This document shows, in pieces, positions 16,947-28,838 of a stretch of DNA of 64,000 nucleotides (position 1 is its first letter; every line of letters starts with the position of its first letter). Under the pieces are notes generated by a model. It was not told the DNA's origin. It searched no databases and was given only the letters and a program-made list of their open reading frames with translations. Location of the stretch: contig NZ_CP056030.1 in NCBI RefSeq assembly GCF_013374995.1, positions 1,644,501 through 1,708,500 on the forward strand, written 5' to 3'. The DNA is from Pseudomonas eucalypticola. GTDB taxonomy: Bacteria > Pseudomonadota > Gammaproteobacteria > Pseudomonadales > Pseudomonadaceae. The position numbers and the translations under genes are program-made.

Positions 16947-18410
16947 ATGGACAGGTTTGAAAAAACGGACAAGCGCTGGCGGATCGTCAAGGACTGGGTC
17001 ATCCGCCAGATCGACAGTGGTGAATGGGCCCCCGACTCCAGGCTGCCTTCGATCCGGGCGCTGGCCCGGTTATTCGAGACCAGCATCACCACGGTTCAAC
17101 GGGCCCTCACTGATCTTGAAGCCAATGCCTACGTGCTGACGGTGCCCCGGGTCGGCTATTTCGTCTCGGCGTCGGGGCGCACAGGGACCCTTGCCCGGCC
17201 CGACCTGGCCGGGGTGACCGTCAACGTCAATCATGCCGTGGTCGCCATGCTGTCCCAGGCGGCCAGTGGCACCTCGGTGTCCCTGAGTTCCGCCGTGCTG
17301 CACAGCGAACTGACGCCCCATGTGTTGCTCAACAAATGCCTCGGGGTGGTGGCCGGCAAGGCTGACCCTGCCCAGGCCGGGCTGGTGGCGCCGCCTGGCC
17401 TGGCTGCCCTGCGGCGTCGCATTGCCGGCTTGATGCTGACACGCAGCGTGGTCTGCGGCCCGGACGATATTCTGGTGACCTCGGGTGACACGGTGGCCCT
17501 GGAACTCGCGCTGGAAGCGGTGGCGGGCCGGGGCGCCACCGTGGCCATCGAAACGCCCACCTACTACGGCATTCTGCAGACCATCGAGCGCCTGGGCATG
17601 CGCGCCTTGCCCCTGCGCACCGATGGCGAGCACGGCCTGGACCTCGACCACCTGGCGCAGGCACTGCAACAGCGAACGGTCGACGTGATATTTCTCAACC
17701 CCACGCTGCAGAACCCGCGCGGCTTCATCATGCCCGACGCCAGCCGCGCCCGGCTGGTGAGCCTGGCCCGCGACGCCGATGTGCCGATCATCGAAGACGA
17801 CATCTTTTTCGACCTGGCTCCCGAGCAGGCGCGCCCGCGCGCGATCAAAAGCTACGACACCACCGGGCAGACGATCTATTGTTCGTCGTTTTCGAAAACC
17901 GTCGCTCCCGGGTACCGGGTGGGCTGGTGCGTGGCCGGCAGGTACCGCGATGCGATTCTGGCGCAGATGTTCTCCCGCAACCTGGCCGTCGCCAGCCTGA
18001 CCCAGAACGTGCTCAATGAATTCATCGGGCGTGGTTATCTGGACGACCATTGCGCGCGGTTGCGCGCGCAACTGGCAACCCTGACCGCCTTCGTCGAATC
18101 CTTCGTGCGCCTGCAGATGCCCGCCGGTTGCGTCTACCGGCCGCCGCGCGGGGGCTTCATCCACTGGATTGAACTGCCACCCCATACCGACATGGCCAGG
18201 TTTCGCCGCCTGGCACTTGAACGTGGCTGCCCCATGGCCAGCAGCGACATCTTCTTTGCCAGCGAGCACGCCAGCACCGGCCTGCGCCTGTGCCTGGGCA
18301 GGCCATTGTCGGCACCGGTGCACGCCAGCTTCGCGATATTGGCCGAGTGCGCCCACGAAGCGGCGGCGCAGGCCGGTAGCCAATCCCGTGCTGTGCAATT
18401 GGATCAATAA
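16947..18410 (+). CDS. MocR-type (GntR-aminotransferase) transcriptional regulator
   Basis: 487 residues: an N-terminal GntR winged helix (about 10-75, with SRLPSIRALARLFETSITTVQRAL), a linker, then a fold-type I aminotransferase domain. That domain has the NPTLQNPRG motif, EDDIFFDL, and K317 in SSFSKTVAPGYRVGW as the PLP lysine. MocR proteins sense PLP-linked amino compounds and control adjacent genes. It is 18 bp downstream of the transporter and closes the cluster, so it is the obvious candidate regulator of the diaminopropionate operon, perhaps through the palindrome at 10976. An active aminotransferase role cannot be excluded. Confidence 0.87.
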   Translation: MDRFEKTDKRWRIVKDWVIRQIDSGEWAPDSRLPSIRALARLFETSITTVQRALTDLEANAYVLTVPRVGYFVSASGRTGTLARPDLAGVTVNVNHAVVAMLSQAASGTSVSLSSAVLHSELTPHVLLNKCLGVVAGKADPAQAGLVAPPGLAALRRRIAGLMLTRSVVCGPDDILVTSGDTVALELALEAVAGRGATVAIETPTYYGILQTIERLGMRALPLRTDGEHGLDLDHLAQALQQRTVDVIFLNPTLQNPRGFIMPDASRARLVSLARDADVPIIEDDIFFDLAPEQARPRAIKSYDTTGQTIYCSSFSKTVAPGYRVGWCVAGRYRDAILAQMFSRNLAVASLTQNVLNEFIGRGYLDDHCARLRAQLATLTAFVESFVRLQMPAGCVYRPPRGGFIHWIELPPHTDMARFRRLALERGCPMASSDIFFASEHASTGLRLCLGRPLSAPVHASFAILAECAHEAAAQAGSQSRAVQLDQ

Positions 18411-18453
18411 CTTGTCACTTTCGGTCATTGAGACCGGTACACCTTGGCCGTAG

Positions 18454-20577
<2,124 letters not shown>

Positions 20578-20658
20578 GGCCAGGCACCAGCGTTATGTAG
20601 CACCGCTGGGGCAGGGCGGCTGGGCAGGCTGTGGTTTTCACTCCTGGAGTAAACCACC

Positions 20659-23600
20659 ATGCAGCCTTTGACGCCCGACCCCACGCCGCGCCGCGCGCCT
20701 TTGCCAGAGGGCCTGCCCGACCTGGGGCAGTTGCCCCGCCTCGACCCGGCCGACCCTACGGCCTTCATCAGCGCCACCCTGGCTTATTGGCAACTGCCGA
20801 TAGACCGGCATCACACTACGCGCCAGCTGCAGCAGGAAGTGCGGCTGCGTGATCATTTCATCGAGCAGGCCAGGCTACAGTGGCTGTTCGGCGGTTTGCC
20901 CGAAGAGCTTTACCACCTGGCGCGTGAATGCGCCCGTTACCCCCGTTGGCAAGACCGCGCCAGTGGCCGCGAGGTCTATGGTTTGCATCTGGTCGACGGC
21001 AATGGGAAACGTAGCGCGCCCATCCCCGGGCTGTTCATCATCACAGAGCGGCCGGCGGGGGTGGACTACGGCAGCCAGGGCGCGGTGGCACGCACATCGG
21101 CCACGGGGCCGGCGCTGGTCTATTGCACCGGCACCTTCGGTTCGTTTCAGGGGTTCGATCACTTGCAGCATGCCATGGACAGCCTGGCTCGCAGGTTTCA
21201 TGACGACCCCCTGCAGCGCTGCCTTTTGCTGGCGCGCCTGTCGGTTCCGGACCAGGCCCAATGGCTGGCGGCGCTGGCTGTCGGGCTACCCGCCATGGTC
21301 GCGGTCCCGCTGCGCGATAATGTATTCACCGCCGTGGTCAGCCAACAGGTCGCGGCCTGGAAAAGCAACGAAGAGCAGGGTCAAGGCAACGGCTGGCAGG
21401 CCATGGTCGGCCTGGATGTGTCCTTGAGCCGCACGGCCCAGGCATGGCGCGGTTACTCGCACTTTCGCGAGTCGATTCGCGCCCAGTGGCCGGCGGGGCT
21501 GTTGGCCGACGAGAAAGGCCTGGACAGGCTGTTGGCGTTGCAATGGCAACGCCAACGCCAGGCCGATGAGTACTTCGGCGACTTGCCGAATTTCCATGAC
21601 TACGCCCGCCAGCGTATCACCGCCGAGCTGCCCGGGGTGGACCCTACCGCCGTCGGTTTCATGATTCATGCGGTGGCCTATGCCCCCGACCCACCCGGGC
21701 ATGAACTAGCCCCCGGGAACTTGCCGCAACCCAGCGCCCACGAGGTCAGCAGTGACTACGTATCGCTTCTGGAATACATCGCCTTGCGTGTGGACCGCGG
21801 CGGCCTTGAGCACCGCCGTATCGAGCCAGTCGGCGTGCGCCCGGGGCAGCTCAACTTGCTCCAGGTGGACCGGCTGGCTCAGCGCCTGGAACTGCAGGAG
21901 GACTATGAGGCGCTGCTCGACGCCCGCCTGTCGCGACCGGCGAATCCTGCGGCGCGCCAGGCCTACGACCAGGCGCGGGCCGCTGCCGAGGGGCTGATCG
22001 ACGGCCAACTGCGGCTGGATGCGCGGGTCGCCAGGGCCTCGGGGCATCTGGACGAGCCTGCCTACCAGTCGGTACTTCACGTGCTCGACCATCCCCGCGC
22101 CGGTGAGCGGCCACGGCTGCAAGGCCGCTCCATGCAGGTGCATGGGGTGTTGTTGGCGGGTAACAGCCTGCGCGATGTGTTTGTCTTCAGGGCCGAGGGT
22201 GAGCTGTCGCTGGTGCTCTACCGCCCTGGCTACCCCGGCGGCGCGGCGTTCCTGCGCTGCGCTTCGGTGCGCGACCTGTTCCAGCGGCTCAGGGCTGACC
22301 TGGCGGGTATGCAGTCGCCGATCGCCAGCGCCCCCGCACGCTATTGGCTAGGCCGCTTCGGCGCCCATCAGCAGGGGGCGGCCCGGCGCGCGCTGGAAGC
22401 CTTGGCCGGTGGCCGGGGTGGCAGTGAGGTCCAGCTGCGACGGCTGGACGGGCCACTGCCGGCCCATGCCTTCGACTACCGCCGTCGTTTCCTGCGCAGT
22501 GACGCCGATGCCCAGGCCGTGTCCGATGGTGAAGCCGCCGTGGACAAGGCATTGAGCGTGACCCTGGCGCTGTTTCGCATCGCCAGCCTGGTGCTGCCGG
22601 GCCGGCTGATGACCGTGCTGGACGTGGCTGAACTGGGCTTTCTGGCCTTCAAGGGCTATGAGGCCTACCAGGAAGACCAGAAACAACTGGCCGCCGAATA
22701 CGTGCTGGAAGCCCTGGGCAGCGCCGCCGGGCTGCACAACGCCAAGCGCCCGTGGAGCGCTCGCCGGGGTGCCCGTGCGCCACTGGTACGCCTTGATCTG
22801 CCGCCCCGCGCCGTGACCGGCGAGGCCCCACGGCTCACGCCCCTGGTCGGCAGCCTGCCTGGGTTGCCACCGTTCCGGTTCACCCAGGGCCCGCGCCAAG
22901 GCCTGTACGTATTCGATGGGGCGCTGCAAGTGCGCTTCGACGACGGCCATTACCATCGGGCCTACGAGGTACGCGACCCCTTGGGAGGCCCGTCCACTTT
23001 CCGCCTCGGCAGCGGCGAAGAGGGCCTGGTGGGGTCTCACTATTCCAACCCCGACCCGCTGTTGTGGCACGACGGGGCGGGGCGCTGGCGCCTGGTGCCC
23101 AGGCCAGGGCTCAAGGGCGGCATGGACGTGGCCGACGAGGCGCTGGCCGAGGCGCGCTACATACTGGCCGGGGTAGAGCTGGACCACCAGGCGTATCGCG
23201 ACACCGGCGAAGTCAGCTACAGCCTGCACATGGCGGGTGGGCGCTTGTCAGTCAAGTATGACCTGGACAGCCACCAGTGGTACTGCGCCGACAACGGCTA
23301 TTACTACCGGCTGGACCGCAAGACCGGGCAGTTCGTCGCCAGCCGCGAGGGTACCCTGATGGCCGACGCTACCGAGCAGCAGATGGCACGCCGCGCCCTG
23401 GGCTGCCCGGAGCGGCCAGCCTTCACGCCTTTCGAAAAGTTGCAGGGTAGCGAGACGGTTCCCGCTCATGTCCACCAGATCTGGATTGGCGAAGCCCAGG
23501 CGCTGGTGGATACCCACCAGGCCGCACTGGTGAACAACAGCTTGCAACTGCGCGGTGGGCAGACCTCGCTCACGGTGCATTTCCTGGCCCAGGGGGACGA

Positions 23601-24300
23601 TGTCGGTGCTGTGCAGCAACTGCAACTGCTCAGGCAGCGCTTCAAAGGTGTGGTGTTTGAAAAACTGGAGGAAGACCCCTTTTTCCAGGCGTTCCTCGCC
23701 AGCCCTCACGCCGAGCCCTTCAACTTTTTCCTTCAGCCTGCCAGCCGCAACCGATCGGCGGCCGGCGACACGCTGCGCTATCGCCTGATGTTCACCAAGG
23801 GCGGCACCTACCTGGACATGGATGACAAGCTGCTGCAACCGCTGCCGACCTTGCGCCTGCGCCCGGGCGACGTGATGACCGGCGGCGCGCTGAATCATGC
23901 GCTGCTGGGGCTGGATGCCATGCCAGGCAACAGCCATTTCTCGACACTGGCGAACAACCCGTTGCTCGACGCCATTTCCCAGGAATTGCTGCGGCGGTTC
24001 ACCACTGCCCGCGACCAACTGGCGACACGGCCGTTCGACCTGGCCCCAGGCATGCACGATTACATGACCCGTGTTTCCAAGACCACCGGCCCTGGCCTGT
24101 TCAATGATGTGGTGCGCCTGGCCAACCCGCGGCACGCTCAATACTGGGCGCTGCGCAAATACATGTTCGAGCTGTACGAGCGCGGGGTGCTCTGCGAGGA
24201 CGATGTGCGCCAGACCGTGTTGTCGTTGCAGGCGTGGCTGGCGCCGCTCGAAGGCGTGGTTCAGGCGGGCAGCACACACAGCTGGTTCTGGGGACGCTGA
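20659..24300 (+). CDS. Giant toxin-like protein with C-terminal LCT-type glycosyltransferase domain
   Basis: 1213 residues, no signal peptide. The N-terminal ~600 residues resemble the large Pseudomonas toxin-like proteins that carry a DUF6543/dermonecrotic-type region. A hydrophobic patch at about 629-670 (VTLALFRIASLVLPG...) could serve membrane insertion. The last ~280 residues look like a glycosyltransferase of the clostridial-cytotoxin/OCH1 type: VHQIWIG at 938-944, LRYRLMF near 1039-1045, then GGTYLDMDDK with the metal-binding D1053-x-D1055, and a final SWFW segment. Such domains glycosylate host GTPases in TcdA/TcdB. No immunity gene fits in the 48 bp before the next gene, so the target is probably eukaryotic (inference). 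Monocistronic, GGAG at 20645-20648. Confidence 0.75.
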   Translation: MQPLTPDPTPRRAPLPEGLPDLGQLPRLDPADPTAFISATLAYWQLPIDRHHTTRQLQQEVRLRDHFIEQARLQWLFGGLPEELYHLARECARYPRWQDRASGREVYGLHLVDGNGKRSAPIPGLFIITERPAGVDYGSQGAVARTSATGPALVYCTGTFGSFQGFDHLQHAMDSLARRFHDDPLQRCLLLARLSVPDQAQWLAALAVGLPAMVAVPLRDNVFTAVVSQQVAAWKSNEEQGQGNGWQAMVGLDVSLSRTAQAWRGYSHFRESIRAQWPAGLLADEKGLDRLLALQWQRQRQADEYFGDLPNFHDYARQRITAELPGVDPTAVGFMIHAVAYAPDPPGHELAPGNLPQPSAHEVSSDYVSLLEYIALRVDRGGLEHRRIEPVGVRPGQLNLLQVDRLAQRLELQEDYEALLDARLSRPANPAARQAYDQARAAAEGLIDGQLRLDARVARASGHLDEPAYQSVLHVLDHPRAGERPRLQGRSMQVHGVLLAGNSLRDVFVFRAEGELSLVLYRPGYPGGAAFLRCASVRDLFQRLRADLAGMQSPIASAPARYWLGRFGAHQQGAARRALEALAGGRGGSEVQLRRLDGPLPAHAFDYRRRFLRSDADAQAVSDGEAAVDKALSVTLALFRIASLVLPGRLMTVLDVAELGFLAFKGYEAYQEDQKQLAAEYVLEALGSAAGLHNAKRPWSARRGARAPLVRLDLPPRAVTGEAPRLTPLVGSLPGLPPFRFTQGPRQGLYVFDGALQVRFDDGHYHRAYEVRDPLGGPSTFRLGSGEEGLVGSHYSNPDPLLWHDGAGRWRLVPRPGLKGGMDVADEALAEARYILAGVELDHQAYRDTGEVSYSLHMAGGRLSVKYDLDSHQWYCADNGYYYRLDRKTGQFVASREGTLMADATEQQMARRALGCPERPAFTPFEKLQGSETVPAHVHQIWIGEAQALVDTHQAALVNNSLQLRGGQTSLTVHFLAQGDDVGAVQQLQLLRQRFKGVVFEKLEEDPFFQAFLASPHAEPFNFFLQPASRNRSAAGDTLRYRLMFTKGGTYLDMDDKLLQPLPTLRLRPGDVMTGGALNHALLGLDAMPGNSHFSTLANNPLLDAISQELLRRFTTARDQLATRPFDLAPGMHDYMTRVSKTTGPGLFNDVVRLANPRHAQYWALRKYMFELYERGVLCEDDVRQTVLSLQAWLAPLEGVVQAGSTHSWFWGR

Positions 24301-24348
24301 GCGGGGTGATAGACTGCGGGCCGTTTTCTGTCCCAGGGGGCCATCACC

Positions 24349-25233
24349 GTGTTTTTTCCAGTTCCTCCCCTGCAACCCCTGATGCTGGACTGGCTGCAGG
24401 CTGCCCAGGTGCAGGTGGCGGTGCTGCGCCTGGACCTGATCGACCCGCTGGTCAGCGGTAACAAATGGTACAAGCTCACCGAGCACCTGCAATCGATGCG
24501 CGCCAGGGGGGCCGCCGGGGTCATGAGCCTGGGCGGCGCCCATTCCAACCACTTGCACGCCCTGGCCGCCGTCGGCCAGCGGCTGGGTTTGCAGACGGTG
24601 GGCTTGCTGCGCGGGCACCCCCAGGTCACGCCCACGGTGCACGACCTCGAGGCGTTTGGCATGACCCTGCACTGGCTGGGCTACGGCGGTTACCGGCAAC
24701 GCCACGAGCCCGGCTTCTGGGCGCCGTGGCAAGCGCGCTACCCGCACCTGCTGGCGGTACCGGAAGGGGGCGGTGGGGAACCAGGCGCGCGCGGCTGTCG
24801 GGTGCTGCTCGACCAGGTGCGCGGGCAATTATCAACCGTGGGGTGGGACGGCTTCGATGCCTGGTGGCTGGCCGTGGGCACCGGTACCACCCTGGCCGGG
24901 CTGGTGCAGGCGGGTGGGCCGCCGGTGTACGGGGCCATGGCGGTGCCGGCTGGGCATGGCGCGGAGCAGAACATCGCGGCCTTGGTGGCTGGCGCGGCGG
25001 GCCACGCATTGATCGAGGCCTGCCGCGGTGGGTTTGCCAAGGTCGACGATGAGCTGCGCTGTTTCATGGCGGCCACCGAGGCCCAAAGCGCCCTACCGCT
25101 GGAGCCGCTGTACACCGGCAAGGCGCTGCTGGCGCTGCGGCAAAACCTGCACCGCTTCACGCCCGGCACGCGGTTGGTGTTCGTGCATACCGGCGGCTTG
25201 CAAGGGCGCCGCGCCATGCCGGGCTTTGGGTAG
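24349..25233 (+). CDS. ACC deaminase/D-cysteine desulfhydrase-family PLP enzyme
   Basis: 294 residues from a GTG start. The fold-type II PLP motif is K-containing SGNKWYKL (about residues 37-44), followed by SLGGAHSNHLHALAA (cofactor and substrate loop) and TGTGTTLAGL for the phosphate. These are the signatures of 1-aminocyclopropane-1-carboxylate deaminase and D-cysteine desulfhydrase. The SNHLHALAA loop with these neighbours fits the D-cysteine desulfhydrase-like branch more than true ACC deaminase (inference). Located directly after the toxin-like gene but with no functional link to it. Confidence 0.85.
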   Translation: MFFPVPPLQPLMLDWLQAAQVQVAVLRLDLIDPLVSGNKWYKLTEHLQSMRARGAAGVMSLGGAHSNHLHALAAVGQRLGLQTVGLLRGHPQVTPTVHDLEAFGMTLHWLGYGGYRQRHEPGFWAPWQARYPHLLAVPEGGGGEPGARGCRVLLDQVRGQLSTVGWDGFDAWWLAVGTGTTLAGLVQAGGPPVYGAMAVPAGHGAEQNIAALVAGAAGHALIEACRGGFAKVDDELRCFMAATEAQSALPLEPLYTGKALLALRQNLHRFTPGTRLVFVHTGGLQGRRAMPGFG

Positions 25234-25241
25234 CCGCAGGC

Positions 25242-25790
25242 TCAGTGTCTGCCCGGCAGCATCCGCACCAGCGTGTTGTCGCGCACCACGTAGTGATGAA
25301 AGAGCCCGGCCAGCGCATGCAGGCCAATCAACCAATAGCCCCACACGCCAATTTGTTCGTGCCAGTGCTTGATCTGCTTGGCGGCGTCATCATTCGGCCC
25401 TATCAAGTGCGGCAATTCCAGCCCCCAGAAAGGTACGGGCTTGTCCGCCGCGCTCAGGGTCAACCAGCCCAGCAGCGGCATGGCCACCATCAGGGCGTAC
25501 AGCAACGCGTGCATCAGGTGCGCCAGGCCGGTCTGCCAGGCCGGTGGCCTGGGCACGATCCGCGGTGCGGCGCCGACGATTTTCGCTGCCAGGCGTATCC
25601 ACACCAGCACGAACACGGTCAGGCCCGTCATGAAGTGCAATTGCACGATCAATACCCGGGCGTCGCTGCCCTTGGCAAAGTTGCCCCGCAGTTCAATGCA
25701 GGCGTAGACGATGGCCAGCAGGATCAGCATCAGCCAGTGCAGCGCAATGGACAGGCTGCCGTAGCGGGCCTCGGTGTTCTTCCAGGTCAT
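25242..25790 (-). CDS. Cytochrome b561 family protein
   Basis: 182 residues with four hydrophobic spans and conserved histidines for two b hemes: H18 in ALHWLM, H52 in QLHFMTG, and a pair in IGLHALAGLFHHYV. It belongs to the prokaryotic cytochrome b561/YodB family that moves electrons from membrane quinol. Convergent with the PLP deaminase gene (8 bp between stops). Confidence 0.9.
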   Translation of the reverse strand: MTWKNTEARYGSLSIALHWLMLILLAIVYACIELRGNFAKGSDARVLIVQLHFMTGLTVFVLVWIRLAAKIVGAAPRIVPRPPAWQTGLAHLMHALLYALMVAMPLLGWLTLSAADKPVPFWGLELPHLIGPNDDAAKQIKHWHEQIGVWGYWLIGLHALAGLFHHYVVRDNTLVRMLPGRH

Positions 25791-25826
25791 GGGCGTTCCT
25801 CACGGTCGGTGTCGATTTTTTTATGG

Positions 25827-26780
25827 TCAAGCAGTGCCGGGCACATTGGGCCACAGGTCCGAGACCAGAAACAGCCGTTCGGCCTCATCCCAGTGGCCGG
25901 CGTGGGTTTCGACCAGGCGCACCAGCAACTGTGCCGGGGCCAGTGGGGCCAGGGCCTGCAGCCACGCGTGCAACTGCTCCGGCAGCCAAGTGTCGGTACC
26001 GGCATAGCGGGCCGGCGCCAGCCAGGCATGGCGCGGCAATACTTGCCAGCGCCCTGGTGGGCTTTCGGCGTGGAAGGCCGTCCAGTCACACTGGTGCAGC
26101 CAGCGCCCGCGCAAGTGGTCGGGGTGGGCGCCGGCCGGCGAGGGCGCAGGAGCGGGCCAGGGGTACAGCAGGTAGCCCCCCAGCCATAACTGCGCACTGA
26201 AGGCATGAATGCCCAACTGCGCCAGGGCTTCGCGGCTTTCTTCGCGGGCGGAAATGGGCAGTTGGTGGTGGGCCAGATGCGCCAGTTTGCGGTCCAGCCG
26301 GTCATGGCTGCCGGGCCCCAGCCACAGGCTTGCATCCGTGCCGTCCCCGCCCTGCGGGCCCAGGTACAGCTTGATGGCCAGCTCCAGGTGATGGGCGCCC
26401 TCGTCGTCGCGCAGCAGGATATCCAATTCCCCGAGGGTATGGCCTTCACGGCGAATGGGCAGGTTGGCCGCCACCAGCTCGATCCCCGGTGCCTGGCTCA
26501 AGGCAAACTGCCACAGCCGCTCGTAATAGAGGCCCAGTCGCCGGGTAGCGGCGCCACGCGCCAGCCAGTCCAGCAGCGGCCGGTGGTCATCGTCCAGGGC
26601 CCGCAGCCATTGTTCCAGGCGCCACGGCTGCGCCACCCATTGGCTGGCGGTCAGGGGGTGGCGCTGGGGCCACGGGGTTTCGGCGAGCATCGGCGGGGCC
26701 AGAATCACCCAGGCAAGGTCGCGCACCTGGGGCTGGCGCAGGTCGCGGGGCAGGTCGGCCAGGGTCGGGAACAGGTTCAT
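25827..26780 (-). CDS. DUF1853-family protein
   Basis: 317 residues from the ATG at 26780; the frame extends 21 codons upstream without a ribosome site. The N-terminal [21 protein letters not shown] and the central [14 protein letters not shown] and GELDILLRD segments are typical of DUF1853. The E/D..ELD.L pattern recalls PD-(D/E)XK nuclease-like folds ([19 protein letters not shown]), so a nuclease-like fold is possible. No function has been assigned. It starts 36 bp from the cytochrome gene start and diverges from nadK. Confidence 0.82.
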   Translation of the reverse strand: MNLFPTLADLPRDLRQPQVRDLAWVILAPPMLAETPWPQRHPLTASQWVAQPWRLEQWLRALDDDHRPLLDWLARGAATRRLGLYYERLWQFALSQAPGIELVAANLPIRREGHTLGELDILLRDDEGAHHLELAIKLYLGPQGGDGTDASLWLGPGSHDRLDRKLAHLAHHQLPISAREESREALAQLGIHAFSAQLWLGGYLLYPWPAPAPSPAGAHPDHLRGRWLHQCDWTAFHAESPPGRWQVLPRHAWLAPARYAGTDTWLPEQLHAWLQALAPLAPAQLLVRLVETHAGHWDEAERLFLVSDLWPNVPGTA

Positions 26781-26976
26781 GCAGCGAGCATAGCCGGTTG
26801 CCGGTGCCCTTGGGCACGAACGCGGCGTTTCGAGGCCGGGCAACGGTTCAGCGTGCGAAGCGGGCCGCGATCACAAAGGTTTTTGTCCTGCCCGTTGCTT
26901 TCGCCCATAATCGACCCCACGTTTCCCAAGGTGCCGCCCCGTGGCCGCACCCGTGCCAGACCCCCGCAGGAGCCCC

Positions 26977-27867
26977 ATGGAGCAATTTCGCAATATCGGT
27001 ATCATCGGCCGCCTCGGCAGTTCCCAGGTGCTCGATACCATTCGCCGCCTGAAAAGATTCCTGCTCGACCGGCACCTGCACGTCATCCTCGAAGACACCA
27101 TCGCCGAGGTGCTGCCGGGCCACGGCCTGCAGACATCCACCCGCAAGATGCTGGGCGAGGTATGCGACATGGTCATCGTCGTCGGTGGCGACGGCAGCCT
27201 GCTGGGCGCTGCCCGCGCCCTGGCTCGGCACAATGTGCCGGTGCTGGGCATCAACCGCGGCAGCCTGGGCTTTCTGACCGATATCCGCCCCGATGAGCTG
27301 GAAGTGAAGGTCGCCGAGGTGCTCGACGGCCACTACCTGGTGGAGAACCGTTTCCTGCTTCAGGCCGAAGTGCGTCGCCATGGCGAGACCATCGGCCAGG
27401 GCGACGCCCTCAACGACGTGGTGCTGCACCCGGGCAAGTCCACGCGCATGATCGAGTTCGAGATCTACATCGACGGCCAGTTCGTGTGCAGCCAGAAGGC
27501 CGACGGCCTGATCGTCGCCACGCCTACCGGCTCCACCGCCTACGCGCTGTCGGCAGGCGGGCCGATCATGCACCCCAAGCTCGACGCCATCGTCATCGTG
27601 CCCATGTACCCGCATACCCTGTCGGGCCGGCCTATCGTGGTGGACGGCAACAGCGAGCTGAAAATCGTCGTGTCCAAGGACATGACCATCTACCCGCAGG
27701 TGTCCTGTGACGGCCAGAACCACTTCACCTGCGCCCCCGGCGACACGGTCACGGTCAGCAAGAAGGCCCAGAAGCTGCGCCTGATCCACCCGCTGGACCA
27801 TAATTACTACGAAGTCTGCCGCACCAAACTGGGCTGGGGCAGCCGGCTGGGGGGCAGTGGAGACTGA
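26977..27867 (+). CDS. nadK: NAD kinase
   Basis: 296 residues, the standard length. It phosphorylates NAD to NADP. The GGDG motif is at 70-73 (VVGGDGSLLGA), followed by NRGSLGFLTD, the LNDVVLHPGKS loop and ATPTGSTAYALSAGGPI, all typical of NAD kinase. A CAGGAG site lies 7 bases before the ATG. The stop shares one base with the next ATG (TGATG), so translation is coupled with the phosphoesterase gene. Confidence 0.97.
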   Translation: MEQFRNIGIIGRLGSSQVLDTIRRLKRFLLDRHLHVILEDTIAEVLPGHGLQTSTRKMLGEVCDMVIVVGGDGSLLGAARALARHNVPVLGINRGSLGFLTDIRPDELEVKVAEVLDGHYLVENRFLLQAEVRRHGETIGQGDALNDVVLHPGKSTRMIEFEIYIDGQFVCSQKADGLIVATPTGSTAYALSAGGPIMHPKLDAIVIVPMYPHTLSGRPIVVDGNSELKIVVSKDMTIYPQVSCDGQNHFTCAPGDTVTVSKKAQKLRLIHPLDHNYYEVCRTKLGWGSRLGGSGD

Positions 27868-28838
27868 TGCTCGATCCCGCACGCAGCTACGATCTTATCG
27901 GTGACGTGCACGGTTGCGCTCATACCCTTGAGCACTTGCTCGACACCCTCGGCTACCGCAAACAGAGCGGTGTGTGGCGCCATGCCCAGCGCCAGGCACT
28001 GTTCCTGGGCGATATCATCGACCGCGGCCCGCGCATTCGCGAGGCCTTGCACATCGTCCACGACATGGTCGACGCCGGCCAGGCGCATTGCATCATGGGC
28101 AACCATGAGTTCAATGCCCTGGGCTGGTGTACCGCCGCGCCGCCGGGCAGCGGCAAGCAGTTCGTGCGCGAGCACACGGCGCGCCACGCTCGCCTGATCG
28201 GCGATACCCTGGCCCAGTTCGAACAGCACCCCCAGGACTGGAAAGACTTCGTGCAGTGGTTCTATGACCTGCCCTTGTTCATCGACGCCGGGCGCTTCCG
28301 CCTGGTGCATGCCTGCTGGGACACCAGCATGATCCAACTGCTGCGTGGCCAATACCCCGACGGCTGCATCGACGAGCATTTCCTGCAGGCCGCGGCCGTG
28401 CCCGGCAGCTTTGCCTGCAACGTGTTCGACCGCCTGTTGCGCGGAACCGACATGCGCCTGCCTGATGGCCTGACCCTGACCGGCGGTGACGGCCTGACCC
28501 GCGCCTTTTTCCGCACCAAATTCTGGGAGGACGACCCCCAGACCTACGGTGACATCGTCTTCCAGCCCGACGCCCTGCCGGAAGAGGTGGCCAGCACGCC
28601 GCTGTCCAGCAGCCAGAAAAACAACCTGCTGCGCTACGGCGTCGACGAACCGCTGCTGTTCGTCGGCCATTACTGGCGCAGCGGCCGGCCATCGGCCATC
28701 CGCCCCAACCTGGCGTGCCTGGACTACAGCGCCGTGCTCTACGGCAAGCTGGTGGCCTACCGCCTGGACCAGGAAAGCGTGATCGACCCGCACAAGTTCG
28801 TGTGGGTGGATGTCGAGCGCGTGCAGGTGCAGCCATGA
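27867..28838 (+). CDS. Metallophosphoesterase (calcineurin-like)
   Basis: 323 residues. The dimetal motifs appear in order: GDVHG (12-16), GDIIDRGP (about 49-56), GNHE (about 77-80), a VHACW histidine and GHYW near the C terminus. This is a Ser/Thr phosphatase or Ap4A-hydrolase-like fold; the physiological substrate is unknown. It overlaps nadK by one base and the rhomboid gene by four, forming one operon. Confidence 0.92.
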   Translation: MLDPARSYDLIGDVHGCAHTLEHLLDTLGYRKQSGVWRHAQRQALFLGDIIDRGPRIREALHIVHDMVDAGQAHCIMGNHEFNALGWCTAAPPGSGKQFVREHTARHARLIGDTLAQFEQHPQDWKDFVQWFYDLPLFIDAGRFRLVHACWDTSMIQLLRGQYPDGCIDEHFLQAAAVPGSFACNVFDRLLRGTDMRLPDGLTLTGGDGLTRAFFRTKFWEDDPQTYGDIVFQPDALPEEVASTPLSSSQKNNLLRYGVDEPLLFVGHYWRSGRPSAIRPNLACLDYSAVLYGKLVAYRLDQESVIDPHKFVWVDVERVQVQP

